Source of the DNA: Lasiosphaeris hirsuta
Taxonomy: Eukaryota > Ascomycota > Sordariomycetes > Sordariales > Lasiosphaeriaceae
Length of the DNA stretch: 64,000 nucleotides
Direction of reading: 5' to 3'
Assembly: GCA_030549175.1 (NCBI GenBank)
Contig: JAUKUA010000002.1
Location: 1,550,001 to 1,614,000 of the forward strand
Shown here: piece by piece, positions 1 through 12,078 of the stretch
Layout of the letters: each line of letters starts with the position of its first letter
How positions within the stretch are numbered: position 1 is the first letter of the stretch
Made by a program: the position numbers and the translations under genes
Notes under the pieces: model-generated
Told to the model about the DNA's origin: nothing
What the model saw: the letters and a program-made list of their open reading frames with translations, nothing else
The model's database searches: none

Positions 1-2
1 AC

Positions 3-856
3 GCTGATATGCAGAATCTTGCGGGCAAGGTGCTCGACGGCGAGAGCCGAAGTGTGAGCCACAGACTAGTCAACTCCCACCGGCTGCCCTTCTTCAAGCA
101 GTACCGCCTGTTCATTGCCGCCGCTGCCCGGTTCACTTACGTGGGCGCTCAGGTGGCCACTGTTGCGTAAGTCTTCATGAATTCCTTGCTGCTACATGCC
201 CTGCTATCAGTGCTAAGAACGGAAAAAAAAAAAAAAAAAGGTATCTCGACTATTACGTCCATGGCAACCTCGTTGATTCTACAACTCTCCCGGGCGGCAA
301 GGTTCTCCTCATCGCACTGGGAACACTCGCCCTCGGTGAGATCGTGGGCACGGCCATCATTGCCTCGCGCATCTTACGTCCGACCATGCTGCTACTCGTC
401 TGCCTCTTTAGTGCCAATGTCGCCCTTCTGAACCCATCTGTGCTAGTATTTGGCGGAATCCCTGGAACAGTCTTGATATTCCTCTCGCTCGTCTTCCAGG
501 CCATCTGTTCCCCAACCATCTTCGCTCTGGGACTTCTCGGTCTTGCTACTCACACCAAGCCCGGTGCTGGGCTGATGAACAGCACCAAGGTTGGAGGAGC
601 GTGCTTTACGTCCCTGATGCTACTCGTGGCCTCTCGCTCGGGAAACGTCAATGTCACCATGGCGGTTCCTGCGGGCCTTCTCTGCATCTGCTACGTCTAT
701 GCTATCGTTGCTGTCTGCTCCAAGCAGTATTCCGAGGTAGTGAATGCTTTCTGGGAGGCACCGGATGGTATTGTTTCCGCACAGTCTGTGTCTGGGGGCC
801 GAAATGGCGGACACGGAGTGGAGATGGATGACCGCGCAGACGCATCATCTAAATGA
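3..856 (+). CDS. Fucose permease-like MFS transporter, 3' part (5' end outside window)
   Basis: Two exons are visible: 3..166 and 241..856, with the stop TGA at 854-856. Frame is kept across the intron (GC|G codon). The C-terminal half of a 12-TM major facilitator resembles the FucP/FHS family. It has the YVGAQVATVA segment at the start of TM7 and a SPTIFALGLLGLATHTK segment like the family's FPTIFALGxxGLGxxTK. Several hydrophobic helices follow, then a hydrophilic tail. Proteins of this family are proton symporters for fucose or related hexoses; the substrate here is an inference. The intron donor is GTAAGT. Its acceptor AG lies at the end of a 17-base A run (223-239), with a GCTAAG branch-like site just before it. 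The start and first half are upstream of the window. Confidence 0.8.
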
Positions 857-3800
857 AGAACTGATGACCAAATGCTGCCTTTTTGCTGGCACCCTTATTG
901 CCAGCACGAGGTAAGCGCGGGGATGGAGGCACCGCTGCGGAAAAGAGCTTGCTTTCATCATCAATGCATCTACATAGGTACCAAAGTATCTAAGATAGTA
1001 GCTGTTGCGAAAGAGCTCAGTATCAGCTGACATTGAAGCTAATGGTCATGGTAGCTTCAGGTAGAATGCAGCCCAAAATCCCCCAGCACAGCTGGTGATT
1101 CGAAACCGTCTTGCGCCTCTCCGGATAGGACTGAAAATGCAGTGCAGAGTGACGCGTGAACATAGAGGTATCCTGTTGGCTGATGCCTGACACAACAAAT
1201 CAGCCGTGCCCAATCCCTTGAATGATGGCCCCTGTGGTCAGTATTTCATGCCCCCAGAGTCTCTCTTGGCTGCCCGGTTCAAGTTACACGGCATGGAGAA
1301 GACGTCAGCCCGCAGAATACGGCTCATGTCATCTTGAGGAGTAGTAAGAGGGACTCGAAATCAGGTAATTTCAACGAGTTACGCATGCTGCAATCCATCG
1401 AGGGCTCCTGTCAGCCCAGTATTGTGCACACGCATGACAGATCCAGAAGAAGGGTAAGAATGAGCCCCTGACTGATCATTCTCTCCAAGTCTCGCGTCAA
1501 AGGATCGGGCACCTACCTAGGTTAGGCTCAAGTCGCTTCAATATCTTCAAATTCATAGACTGGGAAGATTGACCCGTGCCCTGTACCTACTATCTTGTAA
1601 ACGCGAATACCTAAGGTTAGGTTCCTCTTGAGTTTTGCTTCTACCGCGTCCAATATTCCGATTATCTCGTCTACCCAGAATCTCATCTCTCTGCATGGGC
1701 TGGTTTCTGAACAACGGCTTGCATCTGTGAACTACTGAGGTGTTTGTGCTTTGCTTGGGCATGGATTGCTGTTTAAGGTACCTCGGGTATTTTCACGTGT
1801 CTTCAAGTCAACTCCGAGTCATTTACCAAGCAAGAGTAGCGAAACTCGTAACGGTATTACGACTTGTGTTAATAAGCTTGATGACCAGATAAGCCAAATA
1901 CAACGTCGTTCCCACTTCAGCAGGCAGTTAGTTACATAAGGTACTTTACGGAGAATATTGTCTACCGAAAATGCAAACATAACGGAGAGTTATCTTTCTC
2001 CCAACACGCTCCCGAAGCATCCGATCTTGATCGGGCCCTAATTTACACCAGCCACATTCCAGTCACCTGCCCACCTCTACGAAATGGTTGCCTGACTGGG
2101 CAAGCCGGCAATTCCATCCGAAATGCTACTGCCTGAAGCAAGCGAGTCGGTCGGCATGGCATGCACCGGGCGCAAGAGACACCATCCGGCAAAATACCCA
2201 AGCAAGCGGGCAAGCGAGCGCGCGCTCGGGCGTGACGGCGAGTCTGTGGCCATGGTATTGGTATCTGTGAGAGGGAGAAAGACCCGTTTGGTGCGACGGG
2301 GGCGCCAGCCCTGCAAAGGGCCATCCTCCCCGTTCTCTATCCCGCGCAAATGTCTGCCACGTCTCAGGCTGACGGTCCACCGCCCCCAGCATCGCCGACG
2401 ACGTCATGTTGGCCGTGGCTGATTGGCGCCGAGCCGGATCCGAGTTCCCCTCCCCGTGGTCAGACATACTCGCTCTCCCCTCTGGGGCCAATTTGGAAAG
2501 GATGCGTGGCATGAGTAAACAGCTGCGAAGGCCTTTTCCCAACGACGGCCGGCGCCTATTGCCTTCCCATGGCCCGCCCCATCAGCGTGGTTACACACCC
2601 AGAACGAAACGAGGATGGCGTCGAAAGAGCCGCGGGCTTTTACATCAGGCAGACGGGGCAGATCCCAAGACGCCGGCAAGCGCAATCAATCAGCATAATC
2701 ATGAGGTGAAAGGCGAGCCAGCATCGGACCACCACGGCCGCAACACGGTAGACCTTATCTCGGTCGCTACCGCCAGCGGCACCCCCAAAGCGGAAAAATC
2801 AGACGAGCTCACACAATCCCCGAGCTCGACAATCGCATCAACCCAGGTTAAGTCGCACCATTGCAGGCCCCCTCACTTGGGTAAGGTAGGGAAGAGGGGG
2901 GGGGGGGGGGGTGCTGTATCCGTACCCGGTGGCCGTCCCGTCGTCCCCATTAACCCAGGTGTCGACCGAGTATTAATACCAGGCGGCATGCGAGAGTTCC
3001 TGCCTGCCCCGTATGTGTGTGTGTATGTGTGTGTGTATGTGTGTGTGCGTGCAGTGCCATGCCCTCTGCTGATGCACGCCCCGGCCAACGTCCCGGCGCG
3101 ACGGGACAAACGGCCACTATATGCTAATTACCGGTACATAACGCACGGTACGCGAGCACGACGAAAATGGCCATGACCGGTCCGTACGTACTCTCCGCTC
3201 GGGTAACAAAAAGACAAGTGCTGACGGTCGCCCACTCGCCCTCAGGCTTTGGGGCGCGAGGCGCGGGAAAAAGGGGAGAGAGGTTCATGTGTCGGGCCAC
3301 GCTGGCTGCCCACCACAACGACTTCGCCTCTCCTAGATCGTAAAAGTGCGCGACCCGCGGTCGCAGCGCAGTTAGCGGGAAGTACGAAAGAAAACAACAG
3401 CACGGTCGCCATTGCATTGATCCGAAACATTGACAAGCCGGGATTGCCTCGCCCATCGTCCAAGATAAAACCTCCGATTGTGTGTACCCACACCTTCGGA
3501 ACGACAGCTACCCGCATTGGGACAAGACCCATCTTGTCTGTGTGGTTTCGAGTGTGGGAGGGCGCAAGATCTGCCCGCCTTGTTGCCGGCGTGGTGGGCG
3601 GTTGTAGGCGCGCTGGCACTGCGGGTGGGAGCGATTTGCGGGATGATCACCAGAAAGTCAGGGGGTCGAAAAAAGGGGCTGGCCACAAAAAAAAAAAAAA
3701 AAAAAAACAGGAACAGGAGCGAACAGCTGGCGGCCGCGTCTCCGGGGAATTCGCAGCCACAGTTACATCGTATTTTCCGTTTTGTTGCATACATGACGGC

Positions 3801-4798
3801 ACGGAATACTTGAACTCGACAAAACATAATCCGCAGCAGGGCGGAAATGCGGAAATCTGGCAACTTCAGGCACAGACAAGTAGGTACTCAGCACAGGTGA
3901 GGCGAGGCTCAGCGGTCGATCGATTGGCAGAGTTCCAGACTGTTTTACCTTCTTCTCCAGCCCCTCCGCCGTTGTCTTGTCCCAACTCGGCTCGGTGTTA
4001 GTAGCAGCTGCCAGTTGTGTCAGACCGGGTACTAGTGTTGCAGAGCCATTCCATTCATTGGGCACTGCAGCGGAGGCAGCCGTCGTGCGATTGGGACAGC
4101 GAAGGCTGTGTGAGCAAGTCAATGCTGCCGCTTGATAGGCACTGTGTATTTAATCGAGATGCCAACTTTAGAATCTGACCACATTAGGCTGAGCATGGCA
4201 GGGCCAAGCCGAACGTGGGAATGGCTAGTTCCACATCTGACTGCGACATCTGACTGCGAACCTTTTTTCATCCTTACCACGGTTTGCAACCAATCGAGGC
4301 GAAACCGCGGGGCCGGGCAGTGCCATGTGAAACTTTGCCTGTTTACCAACACGATTACCAAAGTTTTGGAACTAACGCCACTGTAACGACGTTAGACGGA
4401 AGAGGGGGGGGGGGGGAACACAAAGATGCAACGACTCTCAGAAACGTGAAAGGGACTTTAAAATGTAAATATGGTAATATTCATGAGCCAAAAAAGCGAG
4501 GTACAGATGTGAGGTAGTCTCGAATAATGACCAGTGACCCAACTCCCTTCCTGTTTAAAAAGTCAAATGACAAGTCCCCCAGAATCCCAATTCCATCCGC
4601 TGTAATGACTCCCTCGGGTGTCATTCGTCATGTAGATAAAAATGGCATCAACCTATCTTCGGCCCCGCGTGTTCCGCTCCGTTTCGTGCCCGGCGTGCTG
4701 CGCCGCGTGCCCGCATCGCACCATCATTACAGTCTACCTCCACATGCCACCCCCCGCTTCCACCATTATCCGTGGCCTCTATTTTTCGCAAATGTTGC
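857..4798. other. 3.9 kb intergenic stretch, no supported gene
   Basis: Open frames here (for example 2406..3176) are low-complexity, have no recognisable domain and are open on both strands because of high GC. There is a TG-rich microsatellite (about 3011-3050), a G run near 2898-2910, an A21 tract (3687-3707) and a G run near 4406-4417. A minority of the stretch is probably P450 3' flank and transporter 3'UTR. No gene is called. Confidence 0.5.
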
Positions 4799-6584
4799 TC
4801 AGAGCCTGAGCTTTCCGATCACATCATTGTAGTTGTCGAGGATGGTCCGGGCGCGTTCGGGCGTGCGCGGCTTGATGTCGATCTGGTACGGGAGGGGCTC
4901 GAGAATGACGTGGCTGTTTGTGGCCTGGGTATCAATGGGAATAACCTTTCCAGTGCGCGGGCAGACCTTGGGCCCAGTCTTGAAGGCCCAGAGGGTGGCG
5001 GCGCCGAAAACAAACATCTCATCGTCGACAATGTTCTGACCCAGGCACGTCCGGCGACCCCAGCCAAAGGAGTGCATTGACTGACCCTCGCGGAAGTTGG
5101 GATACCGGGTGAGGGGAGCTTGGAACGTGGGCCAGGTGGGCTCGAGGTAACGTTCGGGGCGGAAGTTCTCGGGATCGGGGTACTTGGATTCCACGCGGTT
5201 GATGTTCCTGTGTCATGTCAGCTATCTGGAGCCAGCCCATCGGGCAAATCGGCTTACCATTCGCAGGCCAGGATGATGGTGTCCTTCTTAATCTTGACTC
5301 CACGGAACTCGTCGTCGCGCTCAGCCTGATGGGGAACACCTATTCGCGAGTTAGCATTGTTGCGAAATTGACCGAATTCGGATTCACGTACCCAGAGGAA
5401 CGCCAGATCTCCACCGGACAGTCTCCTTCAGACAAGCTCTAACGGTCGGGAGCTCGGCGAAGTCGGCGATGGTAGGCATGCGGTCACCGCAGACGCGATC
5501 GATCTCGGCCTGGGCCTTTTCTTGCCACTCAGGGTGAAGCGCCATAGCCATGAGGAAGAACTTGATCGGGCCGCTGATAGTGACGACTCCGACGAGATTG
5601 AGGAAACCGATCATGCAGCTGGCATACGCCTCATCTTCTGGCTTCTGGTCCAGGCTTCCGTTGTTCGCAGCCATAATCTGCTCAAAGTACCGGTAGGCCC
5701 ACGTGTCATTGGGGAGGTCACCGCGCTTCATCCTGTCCTTGGCGAGGCCGAAATTGTTGAGCCACCATTGGCGGAGCTTGCCCTCGCGCTCGACCTCAAA
5801 GTTGTACCAGGGGTTGATGAACGAAGGAATGTACCAGAGCGGCGTCATGGTGTTCGGAAGAGGGCCCGAAACGCTCATGCAGTGAAGGGTCAGGTCGGCG
5901 CTATCACCATTGTGCTTGCCCTGAGTGGCATCGTCCCAAGCCAATCTGGACATGACGCGCCCGCTGTACTCGCGGGTGTACTCGAAGAAGCGGGCGGGGT
6001 CCATGAGCAACAGTCCGAGGTACCGCTTCATCTCCATCTCGACGTGGCCGTAAAAGTGGTGCTTGTAGGACTCGACCATGGCGGCGTGGGTCCACTTGCG
6101 CTGGTGCTTCCATGTGTCTATTGCGTCATGGTGAGTACAGGAACATGGGCAGAGGGGCTTGCCGGCACGCGGCGGTGCATGGGCAGCGGGAGTACAACTC
6201 ACCATGGCGATCCATGAGGGCAGAGTAGACCGGGCCATCCTTGTGCTTGATCAGGGTTCTGATTTGGGGGCGGCCAGAGTAGATGTGTCCCCTCTTGACG
6301 AGGAGCTCCTCGGCAATCTTCTCGTCCGAGATGATGATGAAGGTGGTGCTGAGAGCGTGCGTCTGATAGATAGGTCCGTGGATATCGGCCCACTCCTTGA
6401 ACTTCAACCACATAGCAAACCTGGGAAGATCATGGACGCGGCCGACGATGGGAAATTGCTTCGGGCCGGGGAACTTGGCCTCTCCTCCGGCCTTCTTCTT
6501 CCTCCATGATAGAACTTGTTGTATGGCCGAGAAGAAGAGACTAGGGATGGCGAGGTAGAGGAGGATGAGAGCGAGTCCCTCCAT
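4799..6584 (-). CDS. Cytochrome P450 monooxygenase (532 aa, four exons)
   Basis: Exons on the minus strand are 6584..6203, 6117..5392, 5339..5258 and 5207..4799; all junctions are GT-AG and the frame closes exactly at 533 codons. Start ATG 6584 begins MEGLALILLY, a single N-terminal membrane anchor (about residues 1-23) followed by a KFPGP proline hinge, as in microsomal class II P450s. ExxR is KETVR (E359, R362). The PERF-like region is NFRPERYL. The heme loop is FGWGRRTC with Cys451. The I-helix position reads VGVVT (about 303-307) where the family usually has AGxDT, so the acidic residue of the proton-relay pair is absent. Family: fungal CYP, subfamily not assigned. No synthase or other biosynthetic partner lies nearby, so a pathway cannot be proposed. 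Confidence 0.9.
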
Positions 6585-9500
6585 CTTGGCTGTTCGTCGA
6601 GGCCGAAATAGGTATTCGCAGTCGGTGAATAGTTGACAGGCAATCAACCCAGGGTGGTTGTGTTCTGGGAGGGGAAGAGAGGCCCTCAAGGTATTAAGTG
6701 AGCCGCGGTTTGGACCAAAATAGCCAAGAAAAGGAGATCCAGGTGAATGGGATGCGCAGTGACCTAGGTTATATCCTCTTTATCTCTCTCGTCCGCTATC
6801 CGAAGCAGGTCCCCCATGCTGTGCGAGAGTCCTTGCCTTAACAAGCAAGGCCGTCACCCCGGGACACGTCGTACATTAGCTCGACCGCGACAAGGGGGCT
6901 GCCAGGGGTGTGCGCCATGATGAGCCTTCTCGGTCCTAGACATGAGATGTGGCTCCGCCGCGGTTGGAGACAGGCATGGCGAGAGTCCGTAATGGCGGTT
7001 CGCCCATCTCAGCCTGTTGTTGGCCATCGCCCAAGTGGAGCTGGGTATCCTGGTTTGTGGGATTGCCCCGCAAAAGGCATGTGTGGCTCTGTTGCGTCTT
7101 GTCAACGGCATCCGATGTATTCTGAACAGAGCGGCTATTTGCCAGAGTGGCTGCTGGTAAGACGCTTCTTTTCAGCCTGTAATGCTCCAGCACGAGTGCG
7201 CGTGCGGTGCACTGCTTCGCTACAAGAATGGCAGCATCAGGGGCTTCCAAGCACCAAAGCGGCGGAGAGGGGGGGGGTGGCACACTCTCTGACCAAGAAT
7301 AGATAGTGTGCAGGTATTATTATGCGGTAAGGGCAATCAATAATTGTCCCGACTGACCTGGCCTTGGTTATGCCCATACCGCACCGCGCCCATAATGCGA
7401 GCATTCCTTCCCACTGTCCCCAGCCGTAATGTCTTGGGGCCTAGCATCGCTCGGAGTTCATCCCGTGCCCCGCAGAACCGAGTCCAGCACGACCCGGGAA
7501 TCTTATTTGGGACCTCGCCAGAACTTCCTGGGGGCCGTTGGTGGTAACGATGGTACGATACGTGTAAGGCGCACGGTATGGTACCGGACGTGGACGCTGA
7601 TAACGGTGAGATCGTTGAATCGACCCCCAAGCATGCAAAACGTTGACAAAGTGGCCTGTACTTACACACGTAGACCCTGGCATTGCGACTAGCCCATCAC
7701 CAACTGAGACATATCGGTGTATCCGAATTTCGCCAGCTGGCCTTACCCCTTGGAGTTTGGCGATCAAACAATTGAGGGTAAGCTTATTGGCGTCCGCGGT
7801 TGGTGTGGTGCGGTGTCAAGTTCAAGCAGAATTCTGGCGCCACAGCCCGTCATTGACGCCTCCACGGCCTCTTACACTCTGGCTTGTTTTTAGCAAAACG
7901 CTGCCGCCATTTGCTGCGATCCGGCAGTCTCGTCCTCTCGTGTCTAAAGCGGCAGAAAGGGCGAGCGCAGTGCCTCACAGCCAGGCTGGGCCCATGATTC
8001 CGTGTGGTCGAGCGAATCCTCTTGATGGATGTGGGGCGGAGCTGTGCTGGACATTGTCTTGGGGATGTCCGTAACGTATCGCCTGTCAAGCGAATGACAG
8101 TGAATAAAGCACCACACCATGCCTGCCCCTCCTCCGGGCCGCTCTTCTGATTCGCTGCACACTTGCATGAGGAAATTTTTGGCAGGAAGACCCCGACGAA
8201 CGTCATGCCGCCCAGCTCTCTGGGTCGCAACTCAGTGCTTATCTCGCTCTCTTCGTCTGAACCGCGCAGGCCGAGTCGCCTGCCAAGTGGGTGAGATAGC
8301 ATGAATTCAGATGATCTGTGCTTTGGGTTGGGGTTGTGAGCGGAGTTTCCGGGTCCGTATCCACGAACACCAGGCAAGTGTGCGGCAGGTGGGTGCAAGA
8401 CTATGGAATCTGGGACGGGTAGCCATTGGCCCCGCATACGGGCTCCGATAGGTATCGCGGGATTCACGGTCAGAAACGTGCAACGAAAAAGGGGCAGCGA
8501 AAAACTACTGCCCGATCCAGGCATCGCTAGAATGGGTATCGAAATAGCCCGTGCCTAGTGGATCGTGGTGCGAATGCACCCCCTTTCACACGGGACACCG
8601 TATTTTGCTGACAGGAGTGCGTGCGGCCAGGCAGAAGGGGGCAAGAAGGCGATCTTCGATGGGATGTCTGAAGTCGGCAGGAAGCGACAGCTGCCACAGT
8701 GGCCATGCATCAACCTGGCGTCGAGCCACCGCTGCTGCCCTCCGTATGACAGTGAGCTGAGGTGCTAAGCTCTTCCGGCCACCCGTTCAATCTATGGAAA
8801 GTTTTTGAGAAAACGCTGCGAGATCGACACACTTGACATTTCAGGCCCCGATGTCTTCGCCCGGGTGCCGCTTCGGGTAAATCAAGCACGGCGGACGACA
8901 ATCCCCCTGTCTCGGCGCCTCTGCCATGCTTGCTTTGGCTTGCCGTGCTACCCGCCAAAGCATTAGAATGCGCCTCTATCGACCACCCATCTGGCACGTG
9001 ATGGCAGACAGAAGGCGCAGGACGCCGGAGATCTTGGTTCTCGCGGGCGATAAACTGCGGAGTGCGGGCAAGAGGGTGTGCAAATGCTGATGGAAAGCCG
9101 GTTGCTGGAAGCTGGTACGGAGATATACCGAGAGCTCCCTGAAAAACGGTTGCACGGCATTTTCATGGCGTTCCGTGCCTCCTCCACGCCCTGAAGGGCG
9201 CCTGGGGAAAGATGGCTGGTCACCTCCACGGGGAAAGATAGGTGGCTGGCCCACTGTGTGGCAACCGGCGTCACGGACCACACACCGTCCCACCGTCGTG
9301 CCCTGTCTTCATTCCGTCCTTGCGCTGTTCTCGCTCCGGATCCGCACCCGGCGGTGACGGTCATAATGGGGACAACAGAAAGGCGAAGCAGGCTTGGGCA
9401 CATGGCACGGAGGGGTGCATCGGTGACCACGATGTGAATCAATTTACGCTAGATCCTTGATCTCGCGGGTCGCTTTCTGGCTCGGATTCGCACTCTCAGC

Positions 9501-12078
9501 CCCGAGCGGCGAGCGGTTGGTGCTGCCAGCGCTGAGCACATAGCTGAACGTGGAACAATATGCGCAATGGTGGTGGTGGTGGAATTCGCACGGGTGACTG
9601 GACACACCTGGACCAGACAGAAGATAATACGCAGTAGTTCGTAAATCGCAGCCAAGCAGAGCACCGTTTCGCTGCTTGCTTGCCTGCTCCGGCCACGGCT
9701 GCACGAGCCTTGCATATTTTTTTTTTCGTATTGCGCAGGTTTGGGTCGCGTTTTGGCAGCCCTTTGGTTGCTTGTCTCGTTGCACAGCGTCCACCCAGCA
9801 GAAGGTTTGATGCAATCCGACGCAAGGCAGATGCAATAAAGCGGTGTTCAGGCGGACCTGGGCCAATGTAACGGCAGCACCAAGGCGCCAGCAGGTGTCG
9901 GGCAGGGCTCGGCAGGGCTAGCAGGGCTCCTCTGCTAGAGGCCCCCCAAAGAAGCCACACCCCACGGCGATTCCCCGCTGAGCCTCAGGCGATTGACTGG
10001 CCACACCAGCAACCATCACAAACATGCAGGAGGCGACTCGCGAACGAGACGCTGTGGTTTGGTGGTTAGTCCTTGCGGATGCTGGCGTCTCTTTTTGGGG
10101 GGTCGTCGGGACCGAGAGGTGCATGGCGCCCGAAGAGGCGCTTCGATGAGCAAAGTCTCAGCGCCCAAGAGCGGGTGAGTGCTCCCTCGCGTGGCCTGCC
10201 GATTCCAATGATCGGTCGGTTTGAGATCATGACATTTTTCAGCCCCGACCGCCCGCCCATTCGCGATGCCGTACTGGGTGCTCCAACGCGGTGGGAGGGT
10301 TTAGAAAAGTGGGTGTAGCCCTGCCGACCTCCCCCTTCACTAGTCTCGCGATGCTCGCAGTCTTGTCCACGGTTCCATGATCAAGCATCCACAATGCGCG
10401 AGCGACTGGCAGGCCGGGCGCCAACTCAGACCGGCGGCACGGCCGGATCCTTGCTTCGGCGCGGCGGCCACTGCTTCTGCTGATAAACCGCCGGCCACCT
10501 GTCTCGGTCAGCGTGCTGCGTGGGGTATATATCCATGTCTTGCAGAGGAGTCCATATTACGGTTTCGTTGGACGTGATATGTCATCTGTAAGAGCCTCGC
10601 ATCAAGACAAGCTTTGGGAGGGTTGAGACATAACGCTTGACCATGGTGGCCCGACATTGTGCATATTCAGTCAGCATCTCGAACGTGCCTTCTCTCGCGC
10701 CAGCGCCCAACGCTAATATTGAACGCAGCAAATTGGCCAAGGGGGACTTTGCTCCTGGGTCGTGCTTGAATGGCTTGTCCTTTTTCGGTGTTGCACAGTG
10801 CCAGGCCCCGACGCCATGTCTTGGGTCTTTGCCGACTGGCCTCGAGGGCTGAAACCTGGCAGGGATAGGCTATCTCCTGTGTGTCTCGCGCGCGGGTCTT
10901 TGCGGTGGCACGGGTGCCTCCGCGGTGATTCTGCGGGTGAGCAAAGGGCGAGCATCGAAATACAACCCAGCCTTTGTTTGTTTGTCCTATTGTCAGCGCC
11001 TAACTCCAAAGCTATGAAAATGAGCGAAAGAGACGGTTTGCTACCCTTCAGTAACCTCTTCGAATGGCTCTTGACCTCTGATCCTTGATGTCAGAGTGCC
11101 CACTCATACAGGAAAGACCTCAAAATTCGAAAAAGAAAAAATACCTTTCCTTCGTGCCTTCGTGCTAGTGTAGAGAGCCATTTCAAGGCTCAGGTCGGTG
11201 GCTGAGGTCGGTGTCTCTCCAGTGCCAGGCGCCAACAAACAAACCAGGGTCGCGGTGTACTAGCCAACAAGCTGATAGCGACGGCCTCTGGCGACTCGGA
11301 AAGCTCGGGGACCTTGTAGGATCCCCCTGTAGTGTAGGATTCCCGTGCGCCGTCGTGTGGGCAATCTGTGCGTCTCGGACGTTGCCCAATGCCCATGCCA
11401 TGCGGGAGGTTGGAGCGGTGAAAATAGGGCTGGACTCACCGCGCTAAAAGCTGAGAAGAGAAATTTGCGACAAACACCACGACAACAGATAAAATTGAGG
11501 TTGGAGTGAGGTGAGGTTGAAATACAATTGTCTGCCCTGTCGTTCGAGCTATTTGAGGCTAATCGCTTATTGCCATCCAGGCGCGTTATCGGTAGATTTC
11601 AGCGGGAGTCAGCAAGATCAAGTTCCACACATCGTGGCCGCCCCTCATGTTGCTGCGTGAAATCGACTCAAAACCTAGGTCGAGTGGACTGGAGGCAGGA
11701 AAGAATTGCCCGCAGGGCATTCACTGGCCTGAGCGTGTCTTCGGTTGGGAAGGCGCACCCGAGTCGCTGTGTCCCCCTCTCAAAAGCATCGAGGATCGTC
11801 TTGGCGGCCTTTTGTCGCTTTCTTGGCCTTCTGGGGGACATTCTGGGGTAATTGCGTGGATGGAATCGATGTGTCGATTTCTGCCAGCTGCGAGTCAGCT
11901 GGCGAGCCTAGGAAGCAGCTGACCCCGCGACGCCCTTTCTGCCAGTGCTGTGCAACGTGAATTCTTTACCCCGCCAAAACTTGCCGGGCGTGCCTGATGT
12001 CATCTTGCGACATGACCAAAGCCCGCACACGCGAGCTTCGTCGATTTGGCGTCACTGCTCTGCGCGCCCAACGCCAAC
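6585..12078. other. 5.5 kb GC-rich intergenic stretch, no supported gene
   Basis: This is the longest gene-free interval on the left side. Several open frames of 100-224 codons occur (for example 7850..8524 minus, 8963..9442 minus). None shows a domain, a plausible start with introns, or conserved-looking protein sequence, and they overlap on opposite strands. It would include the promoters of the P450 gene (left) and palA (right). A non-coding RNA or a fast-evolving secreted protein cannot be excluded. Confidence 0.45.

Noticed and set aside
3011..3050. Possible telomere-like or CRISPR-like repeat
   Set aside because: It is a simple TG/TATG microsatellite; no spacers, no TTAGGG arrays anywhere in the window.
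2406..3176. 256-codon plus-strand open frame
   Set aside because: Low complexity, contains microsatellite and homopolymer DNA, no domain, and opposite-strand frames are equally open.
7850..8524. 224-codon minus-strand open frame
   Set aside because: GC-driven; no domain, no signal peptide, overlapping frames on the other strand.
9444..9960. His-rich and Pro-rich minus-strand frames in the 9.5 kb area
   Set aside because: Arise from GGT/GTG repeats (9568-9582); not protein-like.
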